From Seminibacterium arietis (GTDB lineage: Bacteria > Pseudomonadota > Gammaproteobacteria > Enterobacterales > Pasteurellaceae), in contig NZ_JBHTJN010000028.1 in assembly GCF_042675725.1 (NCBI RefSeq), positions 28,736 to 92,735 of the forward strand: a DNA stretch of 64,000 nucleotides, read 5' to 3'. Below are positions 45,301-52,805 of the stretch, in pieces; within the stretch, counting starts at the first letter, position 1; each line of letters opens with the position of its first letter. The notes under the pieces are model-generated. The model was not told the DNA's origin. It worked only from the letters and a program-made list of their open reading frames with translations, and did not search any database. The translations under genes were made by a program, and so were the position numbers.

Positions 45301-46242
45301 ATGAAAAAAATAGCAATTATTGGTGAGTGTATGATTGAACTTAGTGGTGAGCCTTTCGGAGAGATGGTTCAATCTTATGGGGGAGATACGCTTAATACAG
45401 CAACTTATCTGTCTCGTACATCATCAACTGAACAAATTGAAGTAAATTACGTCACATTGTTGGGAAAAGATAAGTTAAGTGAAGGGCTAATTGAGCGTTT
45501 TAAGGAAGACAATATCAATACTGAGCTGATTCTACAAGATGAAAATCGTCAACCAGGTATTTATATGGTCAAATTAGATCAATTTGGAGAGCGAAGTTTT
45601 TTATATTGGCGTAATCTTTCCTCTGCTCGTTATTTATTGCAACATCAAGATTATCATAAGGTGATAGAAAAATTAGCTACGATGGATATGATTTATATTA
45701 GTGGTATTTCTATTGCAATTTTACCACAACAAGATCGTTTCAGATTTATCAACGATTTAAAACTTCTTTCTAACAAAGGTGTTGAGATCGCCTTTGATAG
45801 TAATTATCGCCCTAGTCTTTGGGAGTCTGTTGAAGAAACTCGTCAAGTTTATACCGCACTTTTTCCATTGATTGATTTAGCTCTTGTTACTTTTGATGAT
45901 GAGCAAGCTCTTTGGCAAGATGAAGATAGTCAAGCTAGCGTGAGACGTTTAAAATCTTTTGGGATTAAAACAGTAGTAGTAAAACGAGGAAAAGTTGGAG
46001 CATTTTTTAGTGATGCCAAAAATCGTGAATGTACTGTAAATACGGCACCAGTTTCTAAAGTAGTGGACACTACATCTGCTGGTGATTCTTTTAATGCAGG
46101 ATTTTTAAATGGTTATTTAAAAAATAAATCTCTCGAAGTTTGTTGTCAGCAAGGTAATCAACTTGCAGGTGTAGTAATTCAATATAAAGGTGCAATTATT
46201 GAAAAAGCAGCAACAGAACACTTTATTAATAGTTTTAAATAA
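45301..46242 (+). CDS. kdgK: 2-keto-3-deoxygluconate kinase
   Basis: KdgK phosphorylates KDG to KDPG, the substrate of the Entner-Doudoroff aldolase Eda, in hexuronate and pectin-sugar catabolism. The 313-residue PfkB-family kinase has IAIIGECMIELSGEPF and GGDTLNTATYLSR at the N terminus and the C-terminal anion-hole and catalytic-base signature DTTSAGDSFNAGFLNGYL (about residues 260-277). It stands alone beside kdgR with no eda or uxu genes in view. GGAG lies before the ATG. Confidence 0.93.
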   Translation: MKKIAIIGECMIELSGEPFGEMVQSYGGDTLNTATYLSRTSSTEQIEVNYVTLLGKDKLSEGLIERFKEDNINTELILQDENRQPGIYMVKLDQFGERSFLYWRNLSSARYLLQHQDYHKVIEKLATMDMIYISGISIAILPQQDRFRFINDLKLLSNKGVEIAFDSNYRPSLWESVEETRQVYTALFPLIDLALVTFDDEQALWQDEDSQASVRRLKSFGIKTVVVKRGKVGAFFSDAKNRECTVNTAPVSKVVDTTSAGDSFNAGFLNGYLKNKSLEVCCQQGNQLAGVVIQYKGAIIEKAATEHFINSFK

Positions 46243-46351
46243 AGGATATTTTTGATTGGTGTGATAGAATAACTGTTATTTCTCCACATTTTGGTTTAAA
46301 ATTCCACGATTTTTTATTTTATCAATCTTTTCATAAAGTAAGGGGCTGAAC

Positions 46352-46978
46352 ATGAAGATTGTCGAAGTTAAACACCCATTAGTAAAGCATAAATTAGGTT
46401 TGATGCGAGCTGCGGACATTAGTACAAAAGATTTTCGCGATCTTGCCACAGAAGTAGGGAGTTTATTGACTTATGAAGCGACAGCAGATTTAGAAACAGA
46501 AAAAGTTTCTATTGACGGTTGGTGTGGTTCAGTAGAAATTGAGCGGATTAAGGGTAAAAAAGTAACTGTCGTGCCGATATTGAGAGCTGGTTTAGGTATG
46601 ATGGACGGGGTGTTGGAACATATCCCAAGTGCAAGAATTAGTGTAGTGGGAATGTATCGAAACGAAGAAACTTTCGAGCCTGTTCCTTATTTCCAAAAAC
46701 TTGCTAGCGATTTAGATGAGCGGTTGGCCATTGTAGTTGATCCTATGTTAGCAACAGGTGGCTCAATGATCGCGACTATTGACTTGTTGAAACAGAAGGG
46801 TTGTCAACAAATTAAAGTATTAGTGTTGGTTGCTGCTCCTGAAGGAATTTCAGCTTTAGAGAAAGCTCATCCAGATATAGAGTTATATACAGCGTCTATA
46901 GATAAGCATTTGAATGAAAATGGTTATATTATTCCTGGCTTAGGAGATGCAGGCGATAAGATTTTTGGAACAAAATAG
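46352..46978 (+). CDS. upp: Uracil phosphoribosyltransferase
   Basis: Upp salvages uracil to UMP with PRPP. The 208-residue protein has MKIVEVKHPLVKHKLGLMR at the start and the PRPP-binding loop VVDPMLATGGSMIATI (about residues 128-143), ending in YIIPGLGDAGDKIFGTK. It comes directly before the uracil permease gene uraA (92 bp), the classical upp-uraA operon. A small hairpin (AAACGG/CCGTTT) lies in that spacer. Confidence 0.97.
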   Translation: MKIVEVKHPLVKHKLGLMRAADISTKDFRDLATEVGSLLTYEATADLETEKVSIDGWCGSVEIERIKGKKVTVVPILRAGLGMMDGVLEHIPSARISVVGMYRNEETFEPVPYFQKLASDLDERLAIVVDPMLATGGSMIATIDLLKQKGCQQIKVLVLVAAPEGISALEKAHPDIELYTASIDKHLNENGYIIPGLGDAGDKIFGTK

Positions 46979-47070
46979 TCCAAAATAAAACGGTGTATGC
47001 CGTTTATCATGTGGTTTTGATTAAAAAAACCGTATTTTCAAGTTAATTCAGACAGTGAGATGAAACTTAA

Positions 47071-48318
47071 ATGACAAATTTAAATAATACTACTACATCT
47101 ATTGATGTACAAAATAAAACCAAACAGGCTTTTGTTGGTCTGCAAATGTTATTCGTGGCGTTTGGTGCATTAGTTCTAGTGCCATTAATTACAGGATTAG
47201 ATTCTAATACGGCTTTACTATCTGCTGGTGTAGGTACACTTCTATTTCAATTGTGTACACGCAAACAAGTTCCTATTTTTCTTGCTTCCTCTTTTGCTTT
47301 TATTGCTCCCATTCAATATGGTGTTGCAACTTGGGGAGTTGCAGTCACAATGGGCGGTTTAGCCTGTACGGGATTAGTGTATTTTGCGTTGAGCATTTTA
47401 GTTAAATTTAAAGGTGCGGAATCATTACAGAAAATTTTCCCTCCTGTCGTAGTAGGACCCGTTATTATCATTATTGGTATGGGACTCGCTCCTGTTGCGG
47501 TAGATATGGCATTGGGTAAAGGAAGTAGCTATAGTTACGATGATGCAGTTTTAGTGTCTATGGTGACATTATTGACAACATTAAGTGTAGCTGTTTTTTC
47601 TAAAGGAATTATGCGGTTAGTGCCAATTATGTTTGGTATTTCTGTAGGATATATTCTTTGTTTGTATTTAGGATTAATCAATTTTCAACCAGTTCTAGAC
47701 GCACCTTGGTTTAGTTTGCCTAAACTGACTACTCCTGAGTTTAAGTTAGAAGCTATTTTGTATCTATTACCTATTGCGATTGCTCCAGCGGTTGAACATG
47801 TAGGTGGTATTATGGCAATTAGTTCAGTAACAAGTAAGGATTTTTTAAAAAAACCTGGGTTGCACCGCACTTTGCTAGGCGATGGAATTGCAACTTCAGC
47901 AGCCTCATTACTTGGGGGGCCACCTAATACAACGTATGCAGAAGTGACTGGTGCGGTTATGCTAACTCGTAATTTTAATCCTAATATCATGACTTGGGCT
48001 GCAGTTTGGGCGACTGCTATTTCATTCTGTGGCAAAGTAGGGGCTTTTTTATCTACTATTCCAACGATTGTGATGGGTGGAATTATGATGTTAGTTTTTG
48101 GGTCTATAGCAGTTGTGGGTATGAGTACATTAATACGTGGAAAAGTAGATGTTACAGAAGCTAGGAATTTGTGTATTATTTCTGTAGTAATGACATTTGG
48201 TATTGGTGGTATGTTTGTTAATGTAGGTGAAATATCTTTAAAAGGGATTAGCCTATGTGCAATTGTTGCTATTATTTTAAATTTAATTTTACCAAAAGCA
48301 AAAAATTATATTGATTAA
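47071..48318 (+). CDS. uraA: Uracil permease (NCS2 family)
   Basis: UraA is the proton-linked inner-membrane importer for uracil. The 415-residue protein has about fourteen membrane segments and shows the NCS2 features AFVGLQMLFVAFGALVLVPL, AIAPAVEHVGGIMAISSVT with the substrate-binding glutamate in VEHVGG, and GGPPNTTYAEVTGAV. It follows upp and is closed by a terminator. A USS lies near 47864. Confidence 0.96.
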   Translation: MTNLNNTTTSIDVQNKTKQAFVGLQMLFVAFGALVLVPLITGLDSNTALLSAGVGTLLFQLCTRKQVPIFLASSFAFIAPIQYGVATWGVAVTMGGLACTGLVYFALSILVKFKGAESLQKIFPPVVVGPVIIIIGMGLAPVAVDMALGKGSSYSYDDAVLVSMVTLLTTLSVAVFSKGIMRLVPIMFGISVGYILCLYLGLINFQPVLDAPWFSLPKLTTPEFKLEAILYLLPIAIAPAVEHVGGIMAISSVTSKDFLKKPGLHRTLLGDGIATSAASLLGGPPNTTYAEVTGAVMLTRNFNPNIMTWAAVWATAISFCGKVGAFLSTIPTIVMGGIMMLVFGSIAVVGMSTLIRGKVDVTEARNLCIISVVMTFGIGGMFVNVGEISLKGISLCAIVAIILNLILPKAKNYID

Positions 48319-48334
48319 ATTATGAGTGAAATAA

Positions 48335-48371
48335 AAAATAGGGATAGGGTTTATTTATCCCTATTTTTTTT
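48335..48371 (+). terminator. Terminator after uraA
   Basis: AAAATAGGGATA pairs with TATCCCTATTTT, followed by a run of eight T in total. It separates upp-uraA from hda. Confidence 0.9.
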
Positions 48372-48411
48372 GTATATTCTAATAGGATAGTGTATTTTAG
48401 GAAGAAATTTT

Positions 48412-49110
48412 TTGTTAAATTCTCAGTTGCCGTTACCGATTGATCAAATTGATGATGAAACTTTAGATAATTTTTATACAGCTAATAATTTATTGTTGCT
48501 CAATTCGTTGCATAAAAATTTTGAGACTTTGTTACAGCCATTTTTTTATGTTTGGGGGGATAAAAGTAGCGGTAAGACTCATCTTTTAAAAGGTTGTTCA
48601 AATTATTTTCTAATAAATGACCGCACTTCAATTTATGTTCCTCTGAGCAAGTCAGAATATTTTTCTCCAGAAGTCTTGGAGAACTTGGAATTACAGGAAT
48701 TAGTTTGTTTAGATGATTTGCAGGCAGTAATTGGCAATTTAGAATGGGAAATTGCAATATTTGATTTAATTAATCGCATTAGAGAAGTGAAAAAATGTTT
48801 GTTGCTGATTAGTGCTGATAGGTCTCCAATAGCACTGCCTGCTAAGCTGCCAGATCTCGCTTCAAGATTAGCATGGGGAGAAAGTTACAGATTAAACCCG
48901 CTCGATGACTTACAGAAAATAGAAGTCTTACAGCATAATGCTCATTTAAGGGGTATTGAATTACCTGATGAAACTGCTAATTTTTTATTGAAGCGAGTCG
49001 ATCGAGATATGCAAAGCCTTTATCTTCTTCTTACTAAATTAGATAAAGCCTCACTACAAGCTCAGAGAAAACTGACGATTCCTTTTGTGAAAGAGATTTT
49101 GATGTTGTAA
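48412..49110 (+). CDS. hda: DnaA inactivator Hda
   Basis: Hda, bound to the DNA clamp, triggers ATP hydrolysis by DnaA and prevents re-initiation of replication. The 232-residue protein has a clamp-binding QLPLPI motif at residues 5-10 (E. coli QLSLPL), a Walker A-like GDKSSGKTH, and a C terminus ILELPD...QAQRKLTIPFVKEILML that closely matches E. coli Hda. It starts with TTG at 48412, four bases after AGGAAGAAA; there is no ATG to take its place without losing the clamp-binding motif. uraA lies upstream, as in many gamma-proteobacteria. Confidence 0.93.
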   Translation: MLNSQLPLPIDQIDDETLDNFYTANNLLLLNSLHKNFETLLQPFFYVWGDKSSGKTHLLKGCSNYFLINDRTSIYVPLSKSEYFSPEVLENLELQELVCLDDLQAVIGNLEWEIAIFDLINRIREVKKCLLLISADRSPIALPAKLPDLASRLAWGESYRLNPLDDLQKIEVLQHNAHLRGIELPDETANFLLKRVDRDMQSLYLLLTKLDKASLQAQRKLTIPFVKEILML

Positions 49111-49141
49111 GCGTATTGATGGGAAAATAGAAGATAAAAGA

Positions 49142-49174
49142 AGCGGGCATTCGGCATAAAGCTGAATGCCCGCT
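49142..49174 (-). terminator. Terminator between hda and purA
   Basis: AGCGGGCATTC and GAATGCCCGCT form an 11-bp GC-rich stem with a short loop. On the minus strand it is followed by TTCTTTTAT, so it best serves purA, though it may stop both convergent genes. Confidence 0.75.
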
Positions 49175-49182
49175 CTCAGATA

Positions 49183-50481
49183 TTATTCAGAGAAAGGCTC
49201 TCGCAAAATCATCGTTTCTATACGATCTGGTCCCGTTGAAAGAACATCAATAGGTACCCCTGTAATTTCTTCGATACGCTTAATATAATTACGAGTGTTT
49301 TGTGGTAGTTTATTAATATCGGTTATGCCAAAAGTATTTTCTTTCCAACCTGGTAAAGTTTCGTAAATCGGCTCAACACCTTCCCAATCCTTTGCTGATA
49401 GTGGTGCGTATTCGGCAACTTCGCCATTTGGCATTTTATAACCAATGCAAATTTTAATTTCATCAAGACCATCTAAAACATCAAGTTTAGTCATACAAAA
49501 GCCTGAGATAGAATTAACTTGAATTGCTCGTCGAATTGCTACTGCATCAAACCAACCACAACGGCGAGGGCGTCCTGTTACCGCTCCAAACTCATTGCCT
49601 TTGCGAGCAATTTCCACTCCTACATCATCAAATAATTCTGTAGTGAATGGTCCTCCACCAACACGAGTACAGTAGGCTTTGATTATGCCAAGTACATAAT
49701 TAATGTGGAGTGGTCCAAACCCTGAACCTGTTGAAACGCCACCAGCAGTAGTATTTGAACTTGTTACATAAGGATATGTACCTTGGTCAATATCAAGCAT
49801 TGTACCTTGAGCACCTTCAAATAGAATATTATCACCATTTTTACGTGCTGTGTCTAAAATAGTCGTTACATCGGCAACCATGCCTGTGATAATGTCAGCG
49901 ACTGCCATTACTTGGTCTAAAGTTTTTTGATAATCTACGGGATCTGTTTTGTAGTAATGAACCAATTGGAAATTATAATAATCCATAACTGATTTTAGTT
50001 TTTCCGCAAATAGGGTAGGGTTAAATAAATCACTAACACGTAAACCTCGGCGAGCAACTTTGTCTTCGTAAGCTGGTCCAATACCACGCCCAGTTGTTCC
50101 AATAGCTTTTTTTGCTAATGCAACTTCACGAGCTTTATCCATTGCTATATGATAAGGTAGAATCAAAGGGCAGGCTTCTGAAATTAATAAACGTTCACGT
50201 ACTTCAATACCACGATTCTCTAATTCCCCCATTTCTTGCATCAATGCTTCTGGTGACAAAACCACACCATTACCAATTAGGCATGTCACGTTTTCACGTA
50301 AAATACCAGAGGGAATCAACCGAAGCACAGTTTTCTCACCATTGATAATTAATGTATGGCCTGCATTATGACCACCTTGGTAACGTACTACATATTTGAC
50401 ACGATCAGTCAATAAATCAACGATTTTACCTTTACCTTCGTCACCCCATTGGGCACCTAGTACAACAACACTTTTTCCCAT
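49183..50481 (-). CDS. purA: Adenylosuccinate synthetase
   Basis: PurA joins IMP and aspartate with GTP to form adenylosuccinate, the first step to AMP. The 432-residue protein begins MGKSVVVLGAQWGDEGKGKI, the GTP-binding and catalytic loop of the family, and contains GGHNAGHT, GTTGRGIGPAYEDK and the GRPRRCGWFD block. It has an ordinary length. It is read toward hda and lies upstream of a hairpin terminator. surA is on the same strand, upstream, with its own terminator between them. Confidence 0.98.
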   Translation of the reverse strand: MGKSVVVLGAQWGDEGKGKIVDLLTDRVKYVVRYQGGHNAGHTLIINGEKTVLRLIPSGILRENVTCLIGNGVVLSPEALMQEMGELENRGIEVRERLLISEACPLILPYHIAMDKAREVALAKKAIGTTGRGIGPAYEDKVARRGLRVSDLFNPTLFAEKLKSVMDYYNFQLVHYYKTDPVDYQKTLDQVMAVADIITGMVADVTTILDTARKNGDNILFEGAQGTMLDIDQGTYPYVTSSNTTAGGVSTGSGFGPLHINYVLGIIKAYCTRVGGGPFTTELFDDVGVEIARKGNEFGAVTGRPRRCGWFDAVAIRRAIQVNSISGFCMTKLDVLDGLDEIKICIGYKMPNGEVAEYAPLSAKDWEGVEPIYETLPGWKENTFGITDINKLPQNTRNYIKRIEEITGVPIDVLSTGPDRIETMILREPFSE

Positions 50482-50609
50482 AAATCCTGCCTTATAATTT
50501 TATTTTAGTAAATAAGAATAACAGTTAACTTTAGTATTCTATCACACTGTATTCAATGTAAATGACAAAATTTTTTATTTCATAATAAATTTAAGAGAGA
50601 ATAAAGTAG

Positions 50610-50636
50610 AATCCCGATGATAAATCGGGATTTTTT
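50610..50636. terminator. Terminator between surA and purA
   Basis: AATCCCGAT pairs with ATCGGGATT over a five-base loop. The T run (ttttt) lies on the plus strand; on the minus strand, after surA, only scattered T follows, so it may act in both directions. Confidence 0.65.
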
Positions 50637-50644
50637 ATGAGATC

Positions 50645-51586
50645 TTAGAAAATTTTAATTTGAGCTTGCTTACGTAATACGCTTACCCAATCTTTTGAAG
50701 CGTGTTGTAGCTGTTGATTAACTATTTGCTCATAAGCCTTTTGTAAATAAGCTTCCTTAGTTCTATCGGCTTTTCTAGTATCTGTAACCTCTAAAATATG
50801 CCAACCAAATTCTGTTTTAAATGGTAAACTGACTGCTCCTTTTTTGCTAGTTCTCACGACGTTAGCAAAGTTTGGTGCATAAATATCAGGAAATGCAAAG
50901 CCTAAATCACCACCATTTGCTCCAGATAAGTAATCTTTTGAATGCTGTAACGCAGCATCAGAAAAAGAAATTTTCCCTGAAATAATATCCGTACGGATTT
51001 TATTTAATTTTGATTTTGCTTGAAGATCATTAAGTAAAGGACTTAGTTTTAACAAAATATGGCGAACTCTGTATTCTGTTGCGGTAACTTTTTGTTGATT
51101 TCCTTGCTCTTTTGAGCGTAAAAAGAGTTGTTGCCCCAGTTCCTGTACTTCTTCACGTGTTACAGCAACGCTTTTACCAATAGCCTGATTGCGAACCTCA
51201 GCTATTAACATTTGATCGGCAATCTGTCTGCGATAAAGTTGGTAATTGATACCTTGATGATCTAGTACGTCTAACAATTGTCCAAATGTTAACCCGTTTT
51301 GAGCCGCTATATTCTCAATCACTTGATCTACTTTCGCTGGACTAATTTTGATGCCTGATTGTTGGATTGCTTGATGTACTAAAATATCATCTATAATATG
51401 ATTTAGCGAGATTGTACGATTTTTTTCTGTATCTGCTTTTTTGCCCAAGACTTGCCTTACTTGGCTCTCAAGGATTGGAATACCATTTACTGTTGCTACT
51501 ACTTTTTCAACTGCTTGTGCATTTGTACATAGGCTCAATAGACCAATTAATATAAATAAAAGACTTTTAAAACTAAATACTCTCAT
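50645..51586 (-). CDS. surA: Periplasmic chaperone / peptidyl-prolyl isomerase SurA
   Basis: SurA escorts outer-membrane proteins through the periplasm to the Bam complex. The 313-residue protein has a signal peptide (SLLFILIGLLSLCTNAQA), the SurA N-terminal chaperone domain (VVATVNGIPILESQVRQVLGK, partly quoted; IADQMLIAEVRNQAIGK) and one parvulin domain (RVRHILLKLSPLL ... GGDLGFAFPD ... PFKTEFGWHILEV). E. coli SurA (428 aa) has two parvulin domains; the single-domain form is what I remember for H. influenzae. A client system, the TpsB beta-barrel, lies close by. Confidence 0.9.
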   Translation of the reverse strand: MRVFSFKSLLFILIGLLSLCTNAQAVEKVVATVNGIPILESQVRQVLGKKADTEKNRTISLNHIIDDILVHQAIQQSGIKISPAKVDQVIENIAAQNGLTFGQLLDVLDHQGINYQLYRRQIADQMLIAEVRNQAIGKSVAVTREEVQELGQQLFLRSKEQGNQQKVTATEYRVRHILLKLSPLLNDLQAKSKLNKIRTDIISGKISFSDAALQHSKDYLSGANGGDLGFAFPDIYAPNFANVVRTSKKGAVSLPFKTEFGWHILEVTDTRKADRTKEAYLQKAYEQIVNQQLQHASKDWVSVLRKQAQIKIF

Positions 51587-51655
51587 ATAAATTCCATTCT
51601 TAAATTAAAAGTTACGACAGAGTTAGAGTGTTGATTTCAAAAAAGGTTCATCAAC

Positions 51656-52198
51656 TTATTTAGTAAGTAATGCTACTTCATAACAATGATCAAATTTCAT
51701 TGTTCTAACCTGTATTTTTTCATTACGAGCGGTTGGTACATTTTTACCAACATAATCTGCTCGAATAGGTAATTCGCGGTGTCCTCGATCTACGAAAATC
51801 ACTAATTCCACCTTTGCAGCCCGTCCAAAATCAATTAATGCATCTAAGGCCGCTCTAATAGTTCGTCCTGTAAACAAAACATCATCGACTAAAATAACGA
51901 TTTTATCTTGGATACTTAGATAGTTTGATGCTCCGCTATAGATAGGAGATTGAGTATGAGATTCTATATTTTCTCGATCATCTCGATAGAAAGTTATATC
52001 AAGATCAATTGAAGGTAATTCAATGCCAGTTAAGTCAATGATTTTCTGCTTAATTAATTCTGCAATTTCTGCGCCACGTCGCTTTACTCCTACAATAACA
52101 ATTTCATCTAAGCTATGATGCTTTTCAATAATTTCATGTGCGATACGTGAAATTGTTCTCATAAAGCGATTTTCATCAATAATGATTTTCTCTGTCAT
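51656..52198 (-). CDS. pyrR: Bifunctional pyrimidine operon regulator / uracil phosphoribosyltransferase PyrR
   Basis: PyrR controls pyr mRNA in Gram-positive bacteria by UMP-dependent RNA binding and has weak uracil phosphoribosyltransferase activity; a few Gram-negatives, including Haemophilus, also carry it. The 180-residue protein has VIVGVKRRGAEIAELI, DLDITFYRDD and the PRPP loop ILVDDVLFTGRTIRAALDAL (about residues 97-116). Start at the ATG at 52198. surA lies 69 bp downstream on the same strand. It is the last unambiguous core gene before the acquired secretion locus. Confidence 0.92.
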   Translation of the reverse strand: MTEKIIIDENRFMRTISRIAHEIIEKHHSLDEIVIVGVKRRGAEIAELIKQKIIDLTGIELPSIDLDITFYRDDRENIESHTQSPIYSGASNYLSIQDKIVILVDDVLFTGRTIRAALDALIDFGRAAKVELVIFVDRGHRELPIRADYVGKNVPTARNEKIQVRTMKFDHCYEVALLTK

Positions 52199-52269
52199 TT
52201 CGTTTCCTCAAAGAAATCCACAAAATTTTTATTCTTATTACTATATCAAACTTTTAAAAAAATTTCGAA

Positions 52270-52308
52270 AAAAAAGACCGCACTGTGTAAAAAATGCGGT
52301 TATTTTTT
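52270..52308. terminator. Hairpin with a decayed USS upstream of pyrR
   Basis: ACCGCA and TGCGGT form a short stem flanked by A5 and T6 runs, so the structure could terminate transcription on either strand. One arm matches the Haemophilus-type uptake signal in eight of nine bases; this is the last such signal before the secretion locus. Confidence 0.55.
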
Positions 52309-52394
52309 AACTACTTTCAAGCATTTTTTAAGGTGTTGCTTATCTTGTTTATGTATACTTCAATTCTACCACATTGCGGATTTTTGACAGGTCT

Positions 52395-52523
52395 GAAAAA
52401 ATTAATATTACTTTAGCGAGTCGTTTAATTCGTCATATTGATGGATTCGTAGCATAACATCCACAATATAAAAGTCGTAGTGGATTTTTAGCGAAAGTGG
52501 AAACAGATCGTATCTTTTATTAA
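52395..52523 (+). pseudogene. hicB: Decayed C-terminal end of a HicB-type antitoxin gene
   Basis: The frame from 52395 reads EKINITLASRLIRHIDGFVA, a stop (TAA at 52455-52457), then HPQYKSRSGFLAKVETDRIF and a final stop at 52521-52523. This is the ribbon-helix-helix end of a HicB antitoxin (family pattern EKINIT, then RID, then HPEYKSRSGFL). The internal TAA probably replaced a CAA glutamine codon. The N-terminal two thirds and any hicA partner are not readable in the upstream 200 bp. The rest of the 607-bp gap between pyrR and tpsB has two hairpins and no gene. Confidence 0.7.
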
Positions 52524-52530
52524 CTTAAAC

Positions 52531-52578
52531 TCTCTCCGCTTGAATGGCTTCTCATTCAAGCGGAAGAGAAAATTTTTT
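52531..52578 (+). terminator. Terminator after the hicB remnant
   Basis: TCTCTCCGCTTGAATG pairs with CATTCAAGCGGAAGAGA (one mismatch) over a six-base loop and ends in six T. It is well preserved although the gene before it is dead. CAAGCGGA is near the Actinobacillus-type uptake signal but not an exact copy. Confidence 0.8.
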
Positions 52579-52805
52579 CAAAATAAATCTAACTCTAACA
52601 AAAAATACAGCGTATCTACCTAATTTTAGGCTCTATGTTGATACTATTCTATATATGGAATTTAAAACGGTTGTTTACATATATCTATAAAATGAAAATA
52701 AAAAACATCTTTTAAATCAATTATTTATTAAAAATATTTAAATTTGCAAAAATGTGAGGAATTTTATACATTCTTTCAAACTGAATAACAGCTTCTATTG
52801 ACCTT

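Noticed and set aside
47685..48035. 116-codon minus-strand frame inside uraA
   Set aside because: It lies wholly inside a well-supported membrane transporter gene and shows no recognisable protein.
52531..52569. CAAGCGGA in the hairpin after hicB as a true Actinobacillus-type uptake signal
   Set aside because: It lacks the final T and the first A of the core; I treat it as a terminator only.
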